In this document: positions 27,711 through 36,709 of the stretch, in pieces | Numbering within the stretch: the stretch's first letter is position 1 | Layout of the letters: each line of letters begins with the position of its first letter | From: an uncultured Bacteroides sp. | GTDB taxonomy: Bacteria; Bacteroidota; Bacteroidia; Bacteroidales; Bacteroidaceae | Direction of reading: 5' to 3' | Assembly (NCBI GenBank): GCA_944321465.1 | Contig: CALULL010000011.1 | Coordinates: 1-64,000 of the forward strand | Length of the DNA: 64,000 nucleotides | Program-made: the position numbers and the translations under genes | The notes under the pieces: generated by a model | The model's database searches: none | Told to the model about the DNA's origin: nothing | The model's input: only the letters and a program-made list of their open reading frames with translations

Positions 27711-28662
27711 AGTCGGCCAACGGCATGTTCAGGTAGACACGTTCCTTGTCCTCCAGCGGCATGTTGAAGAAGCGCTTCTCCTTATTGAGCGAACGCATCT
27801 GCTGCATTTCCCCGTCGGTCAGCTGGAAGTCGAAAATCTGGATGTTCTCCCTGATGTAGTCGGGATTGGAAGCACCCGGAATGACGGAGAAGCCCTCCTG
27901 GATGTGCCAGCGCAAGATGACCTGTGCCGGGGTCTTGCCGTGCGCCTGGGCTATCTGCTTGATGACGGAGTCCTTGAAGAGTGCACCCTCCGACATGGCC
28001 CCGCCCAGAGGGAACCAGCACTCCACCTGTATACCCTCCCGGGCAGCCTTCTTGCGCATCTCCAGCCGCTGAGCGTAGGGGTGGCACTCTATCTGGAGCA
28101 CGGCGGGCTTGATGGTGGCCGCCTGCATGATGGCATCCCACACCTCGTCGCTCGCATCGAAGTTGCTGATGCCCAAGGCACGCACTTTGCCCATCCTGAC
28201 GGCTTCCTCCATGTCCTTCCACGCCCCCACAAAATCGCCCACGGGCTGATGGACGTAGAGCAGGTCTATGTAGTCCAGTTGCATCCGCTCCAGCATGTCG
28301 TCGATGGCCTTCATCGTCTTGCCCTCGCCATACTCGGTGGGCCAGAGCTTGCTGGTAATCCAGATGTCCTCGCGCGGTATGCCGCTCTCCTTCACGGCAC
28401 GCCCCACGCCCCGCTCGTCGTTGTAGGCGTGGGCGGCGTCGATGTGTCGGTAGCCGGCCTTCAAGGCAGTGAGGCACGACTGCTCGCACACCTCGTCGGA
28501 GGGTTGCAGGAAGGTGCCCAGTCCGAAGCGAGGCATCTCCACGCCGTTGTTCAACGTCACCACGGGCACGCCCGCAGCAGTGGTTTTCTCTTGTGCGCCA
28601 AGGGTGCACAGGCCGCCGCACAGAAGCAGTGCGGACAGCAGAAGTGTTCGGAATGTGTTCAT
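27709..28662 (-). CDS. Secreted aldo/keto reductase
   Basis: This 317-aa protein has a Sec signal peptide (MNTFRTLLLSALLLCGGLCTLGAQ) and a complete AKR barrel: VTLNNGVEMPRFGLGTF, DAAHAYNDERGVG (catalytic Asp and Tyr), ITSKLW (Lys) and YVHQPVGDF (His). The C-terminal NADPH-binding region is SVIPGASNPDYIREN. Export is unusual for a nicotinamide-dependent enzyme, because no NADPH is expected in the periplasm. A paralogue without signal lies at 49782-50630. Confidence 0.88.
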   Translation of the reverse strand: MNTFRTLLLSALLLCGGLCTLGAQEKTTAAGVPVVTLNNGVEMPRFGLGTFLQPSDEVCEQSCLTALKAGYRHIDAAHAYNDERGVGRAVKESGIPREDIWITSKLWPTEYGEGKTMKAIDDMLERMQLDYIDLLYVHQPVGDFVGAWKDMEEAVRMGKVRALGISNFDASDEVWDAIMQAATIKPAVLQIECHPYAQRLEMRKKAAREGIQVECWFPLGGAMSEGALFKDSVIKQIAQAHGKTPAQVILRWHIQEGFSVIPGASNPDYIRENIQIFDFQLTDGEMQQMRSLNKEKRFFNMPLEDKERVYLNMPLAD

Positions 28663-28695
28663 AACGATTGCTTTCTACTCGGTTCTCTGATGTTG

Positions 28696-28703
28696 CAAAG
28701 ATA
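28696..28703 (-). promoter_or_regulatory. TAnnTTTG -7 box, secreted aldo/keto reductase
   Basis: TATCTTTG on the minus strand, 33 bp upstream of the reductase ATG. Confidence 0.5.
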
Positions 28704-28810
28704 CACCTGCCCCGCGCCGCCGTCCATACACGGATTACGGATAGATGCACCCATTTTACTTGGCAGCCCGCACGAGACCTGCGGAAACGGAGTCCCCCGC
28801 TGGCTCCGAC

Positions 28811-28898
28811 GGGCAAAGGTCTGCGCCCGGGGAGGCGAAGGTCCGCCACCAGGCGAACAAAGGTCTGCGCCCAAGGGAGCAAAGGTGCGCTGCCTTGG
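28811..28898. repeat. 88-bp 4x22 element G
   Basis: Units start at 28811, 28833, 28855 and 28877, all in AGG orientation (AGGTCTGCG, AGGTCCGCC, AGGTCTGCG, AGGTGCGCT). It sits in the 383-bp divergent spacer between two promoters, the only visible content besides the two -7 boxes. Confidence 0.7.
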
Positions 28899-28996
28899 GC
28901 GACTCAGGGGGCTGCCGCAGTGTCTCCGGGCGGACCGTTTGGACGGCACGGAGCGAAAAACTCTCCTTGGATGTTGGCTGTCAGCCCAAAGCTTAC

Positions 28997-29004
28997 TACT
29001 TTTG
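28997..29004 (+). promoter_or_regulatory. TAnnTTTG -7 box, DUF4833 gene
   Basis: TACTTTTG on the plus strand, 41 bp upstream of the ATG at 29046. Confidence 0.5.
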
Positions 29005-29045
29005 CAGTCCCATAAGCACGTCGTCAATGTAAAAACAGATACCTT

Positions 29046-29570
29046 ATGAAAAAAATACTTTGCACCCTTGCCCTGTTCGTCGCCCTGTGCTGTCCCTGCA
29101 CGCTGTATGCCGACCAGTTCGAGGACGACCTCTACCTTACGCCCGAACGCCTGTTCCACATCGCCCGCAGCCTGAACCGCAACCTGGTGTGCTACGATGT
29201 CAACCTGGTGGAAGGCAAGCTCGACACGCACGCTCCGCTGAACGTCTATTGGCTGAACCGCGAGGACCGAAAGGGAGCCACAAACGGTCTGAACTTCATC
29301 CAGCGCAAGCTGGCCTATGGCTACAAGGTAGTGGCCGAGGGTGAAGACAACAGTACGGTGACGCTCACGGCATATCCGGCGCGGCGGCTGGAGATATGCC
29401 GCATGGACGGGCGTTACGTCTGCCGCACGACCATCGGTGGCCGTCCGGCCATTCTGCAATTCCTCTACGTGAAGGCTAATGAGCACAACTCACTCGATGT
29501 GGAGTACGTCGAGCTGCACGGACGCACACTCGACACGCAGGAAGAGGTAGTGGAACGCATCAACAACTGA
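29046..29570 (+). CDS. Secreted DUF4833 family protein
   Basis: This 174-aa protein has a Sec signal peptide ending around CTLYA. The mature part contains RLFHIARSLNRNLVCYDVNL, VYWLNREDRKG, FIQRKLAYGYKV and FLYVKA, a pattern I recognise as DUF4833 of Bacteroidetes. It is predicted to be periplasmic and mostly beta. No catalytic function is known. It is followed 13 bp later by a GNAT acetyltransferase, so the two may be co-transcribed. Confidence 0.8.
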   Translation: MKKILCTLALFVALCCPCTLYADQFEDDLYLTPERLFHIARSLNRNLVCYDVNLVEGKLDTHAPLNVYWLNREDRKGATNGLNFIQRKLAYGYKVVAEGEDNSTVTLTAYPARRLEICRMDGRYVCRTTIGGRPAILQFLYVKANEHNSLDVEYVELHGRTLDTQEEVVERINN

Positions 29571-29583
29571 ACCCGTGTAACCG

Positions 29584-30153
29584 ATGATACCCGTAGCATC
29601 TGCCGCCGACCCGTGCCCGTCTCCGCAGTCGCCTGTGCCGGGGGCGGGAAACGTACTGCTGCACCAAGCCACGCACGAGGACATCCCGGCCCTGCGGCAG
29701 CTGTTCCGCACGACGGTGCTCACCGTCAACAGCCGGGACTACACCGAGGCCGAGGTAGCCGACTGGGCCTCGTGCGCCGACCGCCCGGGGCACTGGGAGG
29801 CATTGGTCGAAGGGCTTTACTTGCTCGTGGCTTTGGCAGACGACGGGCGGCAGGTAGTGGGCTTTGCCGGCATACGCGACGATGGCTATCTGCACTCGCT
29901 TTTTGTTCATGCCGGACATCAGCGCGAGGGCATCGGGTCCTTGCTGCTGGCCCGGATGGAGGCCTATGCCGCCGTCTGTGGTGCGGCCTGTGTGCATTCA
30001 GAGGTGAGCATCACCGCCCGCCCCTTCTTCGAGCGGCATGGCTACGCGGTGGAGTGCCGACAGAGCAGGCAGGCCCGTGTCTTGTGGCTGACGAACTATC
30101 GGATGAGCAAGCGGCTGAAACAGGAAGCAGAGGGCCGAGCCTGTGCACGCTGA
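29584..30153 (+). CDS. GNAT family N-acetyltransferase
   Basis: This 189-aa protein has a GNAT fold: VLLHQATHEDIPALRQLF at the start of the domain (about residue 24), then the acetyl-CoA-binding LFVHAGHQREGIGSLLLARME (a version of the Q/RxxGxG/A loop) and RPFFERHGYAVE near the C-terminus. The first roughly 22 residues are low-complexity and may not be translated. The substrate is unknown. Confidence 0.82.
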   Translation: MIPVASAADPCPSPQSPVPGAGNVLLHQATHEDIPALRQLFRTTVLTVNSRDYTEAEVADWASCADRPGHWEALVEGLYLLVALADDGRQVVGFAGIRDDGYLHSLFVHAGHQREGIGSLLLARMEAYAAVCGAACVHSEVSITARPFFERHGYAVECRQSRQARVLWLTNYRMSKRLKQEAEGRACAR

Positions 30154-30214
30154 CGGGCCGGGGACATATAAACTTTATCCATAATACTGTAAGGAACGCC
30201 CGTCGGGTCTGCCC

Positions 30215-30222
30215 TATCTTTG
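30215..30222 (+). promoter_or_regulatory. TAnnTTTG -7 box, TonB receptor
   Basis: TATCTTTG on the plus strand, 24 bp upstream of the receptor ATG at 30247. Confidence 0.5.
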
Positions 30223-30246
30223 CGGCCCTAACCCAAACGACCATCT

Positions 30247-32472
30247 ATGGAAAAGAAAAGACTGTTTCTGACTCTTCTTTCTGTCCTGTGGCTGGCCTGC
30301 GTGGTGGCAGCCGAGCCAGGACTGCGCATCACGGGATACGTGCTCGATGCCGACGGCACTCCTCTGCCCGGTGCCTATGTGTACGATAAAGACAAGCGGG
30401 TGGCCACGGCCACCGATGCCGACGGTTACTTCGAACTGTCGGTGCCCGAGGATACCCGTATGCTGGTGGCCAACTTTGTGGGCTTTCAGGAGCTGAGTCA
30501 CTCCGTGGAGCGACCGGGCGACGTGCAGGTACTGGTTATGACACCCAGTACCGAGCTGGCCGAAGTCGTGGTGACGGCGGGAGGTATCGGCACGCTGAAG
30601 AACCGAAAAGCCACCCTGAACCTGGAGAGCATCACCGCGCAGGGACTTACGCGCGCCGCCTGCTGCAACCTGTCCGAAAGTTTCGAGACCAACCCCTCGG
30701 TCGACGTGGCCTATAGCGATGCCGTCACCGGGGCCAAGCAAATACAACTGCTGGGACTGGCCGGCACCTATGTGCAGATGCTTACCGAGAATTTCCCCAA
30801 CCTGAGAGGCGCGGCGGCAGTCTACGGGCTGGACTACATTCCCGGCCCTTGGATGCAGAGCATACAGGTGTCCAAGGGCGCGGCATCGGTGAGGAACGGC
30901 TACGAGTCGGTTACCGGGCAGATAAACGTGGAGTACAAGAAGCCCAAGGTGGCCGACCCGTTGTTCGTCAATCTCTTTGCCAGCAGCGAAGGCCGCTACG
31001 AGGGCAATGCCGTGGGGGCATGGGAGTTGAACGACCGCCTGTCTACTGCGCTCTTCCTGAACTACTATAACGAGGAACGCTCGCACGACAAGGACGACGA
31101 TACGTTCCTTGACATGCCCCGTATGCAGTCCTTCAGTGCCCTGAACCGCTGGCACTACCAGACGCCCCGCTTCGTGTCGCAGAGCGGTGTCAAGGTGCTT
31201 GTCGACCGCCGCACCAGCGGACAAACCTCCCATACCCTGCACGGGGACGAGCCTTTTGCGCCCTACGTCATCCAGAACCGTGTCAACCGGGTGGAACTGT
31301 TCAGCAAGAACGGCATCGTCCTCGATGCCGACCGTAACGAAAGCGTGGCCGTCATCGTCTCCGGCTCGTACCACGACCAGCAGTCGGGCTATGCCGACCG
31401 TGCGTACAACGTCTACGAGTCCAACGTCTACGCCTCGCTGCTCTACGAGAGCGAGTTTGGCACACCTCACAAACTGGCGGCGGGCCTCAACCTCAACTGG
31501 GACCGCTACGTGCAGCGCGGCAACGTTGTCCGGGCCTACTGTCCGCAGTGGAGCAACGCCGCCGAGACCGTCGTGGGTGCTTATGCCGAGTACACTTGGA
31601 CTCCCGTCGAGCAGTTCACCCTGATGGCCGGGCTGCGTGCCGACTACAGCTCGTTGCACCGCTGGTTTGCCACGCCCCGCGTGCACCTGCGCTATGCGCC
31701 TGCCTCGTGGCTCAGCCTGCGGGCATCGGCAGGCAAGGGCTACCGCACGACCTTCGTCCTGCCCGAGAACAGCTATCTGCTGGCCAGCAGCCGCACGTGG
31801 CACATCGCTCCCGACCTGGAGCAGGAGGAGGCTTGGAACTACGGTGTCAGCGCGTCGTTCTACATCCCCGTCAAGGACAAGGAGCTGACGCTGAACGCCG
31901 AGTGGTACTACACCCACTTCCAAAATCAGGTTGTTGTCGACCTGGACACGGATGCCCACGCCGTCTACTTCTATAACCTCGACGGACGTTCTTCCTCCAG
32001 CGTGTTCCAGGTGGAGGCCAGCTATCCGCTCTTCCGGGGCTTCACGCTGCTGGGGGCTTACCGCTGGATGGACGTGCGCAACACGTATGCCGGACGGGAG
32101 CTGCGCAAGCCGCTGACGAGCCGCTACAAGGCCCTGCTCACGGCTTCCTATGAGACGCATCTGCGCAAGTGGCAGTTTGACGCGACGGTACAGTTCAACG
32201 GCGGTGGCCGCATGCCTACGCCCGATGCCGACCGTCCGTTGTGGGGCACGACGTTCCCCTCGTTCGTCCAGCTCAACGCCCAGATAACCCGTCGCTTCCG
32301 CCGCTGGAGCATCTACCTGGGAGGGGAGAACCTGACGGGCTTCAGGCAAGAGAACGCCGTGGTGGCGGCGGGCGACCCCTACGGGCGCGACTTTGACGCG
32401 ACGATGGTGTGGGGACCCACGATGGGCCGCAAGTTCTACCTCGGCGTGCGCTACAACATACCCAAGCTGTGA
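30247..32472 (+). CDS. TonB-dependent receptor, probably metal-related
   Basis: This 741-aa outer-membrane protein has a signal peptide, a CarboxypepD_reg-like domain (GYVLDADGTPLPGAYVYDKDKRVATATDADGYFEL, residues about 26-95), a plug domain (LNLESITAQGL... to about 230) and a 22-strand-type barrel ending in an aromatic-rich C-terminus (YLGVRYNIPKL). It imports a ligand using TonB/ExbBD energy. The gene 38 bp downstream encodes a secreted HMA heavy-metal-binding protein, so copper or another metal is the likely ligand context. It has no SusD partner, so it is not a glycan-utilisation SusC. Confidence 0.9.
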   Translation: MEKKRLFLTLLSVLWLACVVAAEPGLRITGYVLDADGTPLPGAYVYDKDKRVATATDADGYFELSVPEDTRMLVANFVGFQELSHSVERPGDVQVLVMTPSTELAEVVVTAGGIGTLKNRKATLNLESITAQGLTRAACCNLSESFETNPSVDVAYSDAVTGAKQIQLLGLAGTYVQMLTENFPNLRGAAAVYGLDYIPGPWMQSIQVSKGAASVRNGYESVTGQINVEYKKPKVADPLFVNLFASSEGRYEGNAVGAWELNDRLSTALFLNYYNEERSHDKDDDTFLDMPRMQSFSALNRWHYQTPRFVSQSGVKVLVDRRTSGQTSHTLHGDEPFAPYVIQNRVNRVELFSKNGIVLDADRNESVAVIVSGSYHDQQSGYADRAYNVYESNVYASLLYESEFGTPHKLAAGLNLNWDRYVQRGNVVRAYCPQWSNAAETVVGAYAEYTWTPVEQFTLMAGLRADYSSLHRWFATPRVHLRYAPASWLSLRASAGKGYRTTFVLPENSYLLASSRTWHIAPDLEQEEAWNYGVSASFYIPVKDKELTLNAEWYYTHFQNQVVVDLDTDAHAVYFYNLDGRSSSSVFQVEASYPLFRGFTLLGAYRWMDVRNTYAGRELRKPLTSRYKALLTASYETHLRKWQFDATVQFNGGGRMPTPDADRPLWGTTFPSFVQLNAQITRRFRRWSIYLGGENLTGFRQENAVVAAGDPYGRDFDATMVWGPTMGRKFYLGVRYNIPKL

Positions 32473-32510
32473 GAGACTCCTTATGAAGAAAACCTCAAAA
32501 CATAGAAACG

Positions 32511-32831
32511 ATGAAGACAAAAGCATTTGCATTGCTCGCGCTGCTGACGGCGGGTCTCGTCCTGCCGGTTTCGGCCAAAGACAAGAAAGAAAAGGAAAAG
32601 GTGACTTTCCTGGTGTCGATGACCTGTGAGAGTTGCCAGAAACGCATCGAGAAGAACATTGCCTTCGAGAAGGGGGTGACTGACCTCGAAGTGGACCTGC
32701 CCAAGAAGCTGGTGACCATAGAGTATCGCACGGACAAGACCTCGCCCGAGGAACTGAAGGCCGCCTTGCAGGAGCTGGGCTACACGGCCATGCCCTTCAA
32801 AGGCCACAAGGGCGAGGAACAGAAGCAGTAA
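32511..32831 (+). CDS. Secreted heavy-metal-associated (HMA) domain protein
   Basis: This 106-aa protein has a signal peptide (MKTKAFALLALLTAGLVLPVSA) and an HMA fold. The metal motif is MTCESCQKR (CxxC variant of GMTCxxC) and the domain continues with VTDLEVDLPKKLVTIEY and a C-terminal LGYTA. Cytoplasmic CopZ-type chaperones lack a signal; this one should be periplasmic. It is probably co-transcribed with the TonB receptor and could hand over or sense the imported metal. Confidence 0.88.
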   Translation: MKTKAFALLALLTAGLVLPVSAKDKKEKEKVTFLVSMTCESCQKRIEKNIAFEKGVTDLEVDLPKKLVTIEYRTDKTSPEELKAALQELGYTAMPFKGHKGEEQKQ

Positions 32832-32891
32832 CCGGCTGCGGGCCCACAGGCCCTCGACACCCCGCCGGGAGGCAGTGAAGAAGCCGCCGAA

Positions 32892-32979
32892 GGGCACACC
32901 TGTGCCACCGCGCTGGCTCTCCTGTACCCCCGAGGGGGCAAAGGAAGCCCCGTCTGGCAGCACAGGTGTGCTCCCGGAC
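32892..32979. repeat. 88-bp 4x22 element H
   Basis: Units start at 32892, 32914, 32936 and 32958 (ACCTGTGCC, TCCTGTACC, AGGAAGCCC, AGGTGTGCT). The third and fourth units contribute to the hairpin at 32944-32987 between convergent genes. Confidence 0.62.
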
Positions 32980-32987
32980 GGGGCTTC
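32944..32987. terminator. Hairpin between HMA gene and cobU
   Basis: GAAGCCCCGTC (32944-32954) pairs with GACGGGGCTTC (32977-32987). Plus-strand sequence after it includes TTCGTGTCGTTTT. It lies between converging genes, so it may stop transcription from either side. Confidence 0.5.
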
Positions 32988-33019
32988 TTCGTGTCGTTTT
33001 GTCGCGTGCCGCGACGCGC

Positions 33020-33532
33020 TCAGGGCTTCACAGTCAGAGGTATGCCACTTACCATGAGCACCACGCGGTCGGCCCGGGCCGCGATGTACTGGTTGATGTA
33101 GCCTTGCAGGTCGGCAAACTTGCGCTGCACTTCGTTGTCCGACGTGCCTCCCATACCCACTTCGTTGGTGACGAAGATGAACGTGGCCTCCTGGCTGGTG
33201 AAGCGGTCGAACTCCTGTTGCATCTCTTCGAGTGCCTTGGCCGTGTCGCTTTGCAGGTCGAAGAAGAAATTAGTGCACCACAGCGTAACGCAGTCCACCA
33301 GCACCACCTTGCCGCCCACGTCGTGACGGCTCAGGTACTTTTCCTCCTCCAGGTTGAGCCAGTGTTGTTGCCGTCGTTGCCGGTGCAACTCCACGCGTTG
33401 CCTGAAGTCCTCGTCCCAGATGCGTGCCGTGGCCAGGTAGACCGGCGTGGGCGACAGTTGCAGGGCCAGCCGTTCGGCATAGCTGCTCTTGCCCGAACGG
33501 GTTCCTCCGGTAATCAGTGTGATGTGTCTCAT
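33020..33532 (-). CDS. cobU: Adenosylcobinamide kinase / adenosylcobinamide-phosphate guanylyltransferase
   Basis: This 170-aa bifunctional enzyme of the cobalamin nucleotide loop phosphorylates adenosylcobinamide and adds GMP. Walker A is GGTRSGKSSYAE near the N-terminus, followed by YLATARIWDEDFRQRVELHRQRR, VLVDCVTLW and FVTNEVGMGG. The conserved His of the guanylylation site lies in the IxxH region. Other cob genes are not in the window. It begins 53 bp after the Fe-S aldo/keto reductase and is probably in the same transcript or the next. Confidence 0.94.
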   Translation of the reverse strand: MRHITLITGGTRSGKSSYAERLALQLSPTPVYLATARIWDEDFRQRVELHRQRRQQHWLNLEEEKYLSRHDVGGKVVLVDCVTLWCTNFFFDLQSDTAKALEEMQQEFDRFTSQEATFIFVTNEVGMGGTSDNEVQRKFADLQGYINQYIAARADRVVLMVSGIPLTVKP

Positions 33533-33584
33533 TGTCGTTGATGTTCAGAGGTTTGCATGATAGGCCGCATGCGGTTGCCGGGAC

Positions 33585-34982
33585 CTACAGGTTGTTTTGC
33601 TTCAGCCGTTCGACGTAGTGGTCTATGCGCTGCATCTCGGCAGGTATGTTTATGCGTTGCGGACAGTGAGGCGAGCATTGGTTGCAGCCTATGCAGTGGC
33701 TGGCCTGGCGCAGGCGCGGCACGCTGCGGTCGTAGCCCACAAGGAAGGCTCGGCGGGCGTTGCGGTAACCGGGGTCCTGGCTGCTGGCCGGGATGTTGCC
33801 CTCATTGAGGCACTTGTTGTAGTGCAGCAGCACGGCGGGGATGTCGATGCCGTAGGGGCAGGGCATACAGTACTTGCAGTCGTTGCAAGGTATGGTGTCG
33901 AACTGCATCATCATGGTTGCCGTGTCTTGCAAGAAGTTGAACTCCTCTTCGGACAGGGGTTTCAGCGGGGAGTACGTGCGGAGGTTGTCTTGCAAGTGTT
34001 CCATGCGCGTCATGCCACTCAGGACGGTGAGCACGTCGGGAAAACTACCCGCAAACCGGAAAGCCCACGAGGCCACACTGCGCTCGGGTTCGCGCTGCTT
34101 GAGGCGTGCCACGATGTTGTCGGGCACATTGGACAGGCGGCCACCCAGCAGCGGTTCCATGATGACGGCGGGGATGTGCCGCTTCTGCAACTCGCCATAG
34201 AGATACTCGGCATCGGTGTTGCGTGGGTTGATCTGCTTGGCGTACTTCCAGTCCAGGTAGTTTAGTTGTATCTGCACGAAGTCCCACTTGTAGTAGTCGT
34301 GGCGCGACAGGAGGTAGTCGAACACGCGTATGTCCCCGTGGTAGGAAAAGCCCAGGTTGCGTATGCGTCCCGCACGGCGTTCTTCGAGCAGGTACTCCAG
34401 CACGTCGTTGTCCATGTAGCGCGCGTTGAACTCCTTCATGCCATCGTCGCCCATCCCGATGCCGTGCAGCAGCAGATAGTCGATGTAGTCCACCTGCAGT
34501 TCCTTCATAGAGTTGTGGTACATGTCGATGGAAGCCTGCCTGGGCCATGTGGACGGTGCGAAATTGGACAGTTTGGTAGCCACGAAGTAACTGTCGCGCG
34601 GATGGCGGGAGAGGGCTATGCCGGTGGCACGCTCGGACAGTCCGCGGCAATAGGCGGGAGAAGTGTCGAAGTAGTTCACTCCGTGTGCTATGGCGTAGTC
34701 GACCATCTGGTTCACCATTTCCTGGTCTATCTCCTCGTTGCCTTCGCGGGCACTGCGCCCTCCGACAGAGGGGAGGCGCATCATGCCGAATCCCAGCAGC
34801 GACACGCGGTCGCCGCTCGTCGGGTTGGTGCGGTAGGTCATTTCGCCCGTCGGTTCTTGTGTGCCCGCCGGGGTGTTGCCGTTGTTCCCTCCGCAGGCAA
34901 CCAGTCCGGCTGTAGCCAGCCCGGCGGCGCTCATGGCCTTCAGAAAGTCGCGGCGGGATATGTTGTTCTTTTTCTCTTCCAT
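33585..34982 (-). CDS. Tat-exported aldo/keto reductase with C-terminal 4Fe-4S domain
   Basis: This 465-aa protein starts with a twin-arginine signal (SRRDFLKAMSAAGLATAGLVACGG) that also has a lipobox (VACG), so it is probably a periplasmic lipoprotein. An AKR barrel follows (VSLLGFGMMRLPSV, FDTSPAYCRGLSE, LLLHGIG). The C-terminus has CNDCKYCMPCPYGIDIP and CIGCNQCSPHCPQRINIP, two ferredoxin-like cysteine sets. It belongs to a redox operon with a membrane Fe-S protein and a tatA. The electron donor and substrate are unknown. Confidence 0.9.
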   Translation of the reverse strand: MEEKKNNISRRDFLKAMSAAGLATAGLVACGGNNGNTPAGTQEPTGEMTYRTNPTSGDRVSLLGFGMMRLPSVGGRSAREGNEEIDQEMVNQMVDYAIAHGVNYFDTSPAYCRGLSERATGIALSRHPRDSYFVATKLSNFAPSTWPRQASIDMYHNSMKELQVDYIDYLLLHGIGMGDDGMKEFNARYMDNDVLEYLLEERRAGRIRNLGFSYHGDIRVFDYLLSRHDYYKWDFVQIQLNYLDWKYAKQINPRNTDAEYLYGELQKRHIPAVIMEPLLGGRLSNVPDNIVARLKQREPERSVASWAFRFAGSFPDVLTVLSGMTRMEHLQDNLRTYSPLKPLSEEEFNFLQDTATMMMQFDTIPCNDCKYCMPCPYGIDIPAVLLHYNKCLNEGNIPASSQDPGYRNARRAFLVGYDRSVPRLRQASHCIGCNQCSPHCPQRINIPAEMQRIDHYVERLKQNNL

Positions 34983-35022
34983 TGTATGAGGATTTGATGT
35001 GGGTTAGTGGTTCTTGTGGCGG

Positions 35023-36519
35023 TCAGACGGTGTGGTGTACTTCGCTGCCCTCCACGTAGATTGCGCTGAAGGGGCGTGCCGGGCAAAGGTTCTCGCAGGC
35101 CCCGCACCCGATGCAACGTTCCTCGTTCACAACCGGTATCTTGGGCGAATCGGGGTCGGCGGGATCGGACGGCACCATCAGTATGGCCCCGGTCGGACAG
35201 TGGCGGGCACAGTTGCCGCAGTCTACGCCGTCGGTCAGCGGCACGCAGTTCTTCTTTATCCACACGGCGTGCCCTATTTGTGTGGCCGACTTGTCGGCCA
35301 GGCTGATGGGGCGGATGGCCCCGGCGGGGCAGACTTCGGAACAACGGTTGCACTCGGGGCGGCAGTATCCGCGTTCGTAGGACATCTCGGGCTGCATCAG
35401 GCGGAGCAGGCTGGTGGAGGGGCGCAGCACCTCGTTGGGGCAGACCGATACGCACAGCTGGCAACCGGTGCAATGCTGGGCGAAGTGGCGTGCGCTCAGT
35501 GCTCCCGGAGGCACGATGGGGGTGAACCGCCGGGGGGCTTGCTTGTCCTCGATGACGGCCAGGCCGCCGTCCACCTTCTTCTTCTCCTGCGCCAGCACAG
35601 CCGTGGAGGCCAGCAGGGCCGTGGCTCCCAGGAAGGCGCGGCGCGAGCTTTTGTCGGCTGGAGTGGTGGCCGCAGGGGCGGAAGCGGGCTTCTTGGCGGG
35701 CAGGCCGTAGGTTATGGCTCCGTGCTTGCACTCGCCGATGCAGTCCATGCAGGACACACAACGGCCGTAGTCCACGCGGTGGTGCTTGTAGTCAATGCAG
35801 GCTGCCTTGCAACGGCGGGAGCAGAGGCTGCACGACGTGCATTTGTCGGCATCAATCCTGACGCGCAACAGTGAGAAGCGGGCCAGGAAGCCCAGCACCG
35901 TGCCCACCGGGCAGATGGTGTTGCAGTAGATGCGCCCGTTGCGCCAGGCCAGCAGGCTTATAGCAACGAAGCTGACCAAGGCGATGAGAAACGTGGGCAG
36001 GCTCTTGAGCCACACCGAGGTCTCGTAGAAGGCGTAGCTGTCGGCCCGTCCGGCAAAGTAGGCCAGCAGGTTGTTGCCCCAGCCGTAGAAGGGTGCGAAG
36101 AGGTTGGAGACGATGCGTCCGTAGGAACTGTAGGGTGCCAGCAGGGCAACCAACGAGCCTGCCCCGGCCACAAGGGCGATGACAAACAGAGCCAGCACGC
36201 CGTAGCGCAGTGCCGACCGGGCGGGCGAATGGCCGAAGCGGTACTTCTGCTTCCGCGAGCGGCGACCGCTGAGCCACGACACCACGTCCTGCATCACGCC
36301 CAGCGGGCAGATGACGGAACAGTAGACCCGTCCCAGCACGAGCGTCAGAGCCACAAGTACCAGTATGACACCTACGTTGAGTGCCAGCACGGCAGGCAGA
36401 AACTGGATTTTGGCCATCCAGCCCAGCCAGGCGTGGAGTGTCCCCGTGAAGTCGAGGAACAGCAGCGTGATGGCTGCGAAGAACAGGATGGCAAGCGTTA
36501 GTCTGATTTTGCGTAACAT
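35023..36519 (-). CDS. Membrane 4Fe-4S protein with internal twin-arginine segment
   Basis: This 498-aa protein has NapH-like N-terminal membrane helices (about 6-25, 40-62, 105-128, 172-192) with YCSVICPLG and YCNTICPVG motifs. A cytoplasmic ferredoxin domain follows (CTSCSLCSRRC, CVSCMDC; Cys227-264). Residues 290-310 read as an internal Tat signal (SSRRAFLGATALLASTAVLAQ), and a second ferredoxin part follows with CTGCQLC, CNRCSEVC, CGNCARHC and CIGCGACENLC. The topology suggests electron transfer from the membrane to periplasmic partners such as the neighbouring reductase. It starts 313 bp after tatA2 and has its own promoter. Confidence 0.88.
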   Translation of the reverse strand: MLRKIRLTLAILFFAAITLLFLDFTGTLHAWLGWMAKIQFLPAVLALNVGVILVLVALTLVLGRVYCSVICPLGVMQDVVSWLSGRRSRKQKYRFGHSPARSALRYGVLALFVIALVAGAGSLVALLAPYSSYGRIVSNLFAPFYGWGNNLLAYFAGRADSYAFYETSVWLKSLPTFLIALVSFVAISLLAWRNGRIYCNTICPVGTVLGFLARFSLLRVRIDADKCTSCSLCSRRCKAACIDYKHHRVDYGRCVSCMDCIGECKHGAITYGLPAKKPASAPAATTPADKSSRRAFLGATALLASTAVLAQEKKKVDGGLAVIEDKQAPRRFTPIVPPGALSARHFAQHCTGCQLCVSVCPNEVLRPSTSLLRLMQPEMSYERGYCRPECNRCSEVCPAGAIRPISLADKSATQIGHAVWIKKNCVPLTDGVDCGNCARHCPTGAILMVPSDPADPDSPKIPVVNEERCIGCGACENLCPARPFSAIYVEGSEVHHTV

Positions 36520-36701
36520 AGTCAGTGCATTTCTATAAGATTAGGTCGATTTGTTCGATGTTTCTTTGCCCGTCCGCCGCAGGCCGGGAGTCGCCCCGGG
36601 CTGTCCGGGCCGACGCTCCTCCAGCAACGGCCGGCGGGCCGTGTGTGCCGCGTGGGTCGCGGAGGTTGCAGCCTTGGCGGCAGGATGGCCTTTGCTCCGT
36701 G

Positions 36702-36709
36702 CAAAGATA
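36702..36709 (-). promoter_or_regulatory. TAnnTTTG -7 box, membrane Fe-S / reductase operon
   Basis: TATCTTTG on the minus strand, about 180 bp upstream of the membrane Fe-S protein start. The rest of the 313-bp spacer is GC-rich with no gene seen. Confidence 0.45.

Noticed and set aside
30154-30246. Cobalamin riboswitch in front of the TonB receptor, making it BtuB
   Set aside because: The spacer is only 93 bp, with no B12-box, and the neighbouring HMA gene points to metals; cobU is convergent and separate.
30214-32532. 772-codon open frame on the minus strand
   Set aside because: It is antisense to the TonB receptor, which has a clear signal peptide, plug and barrel features.
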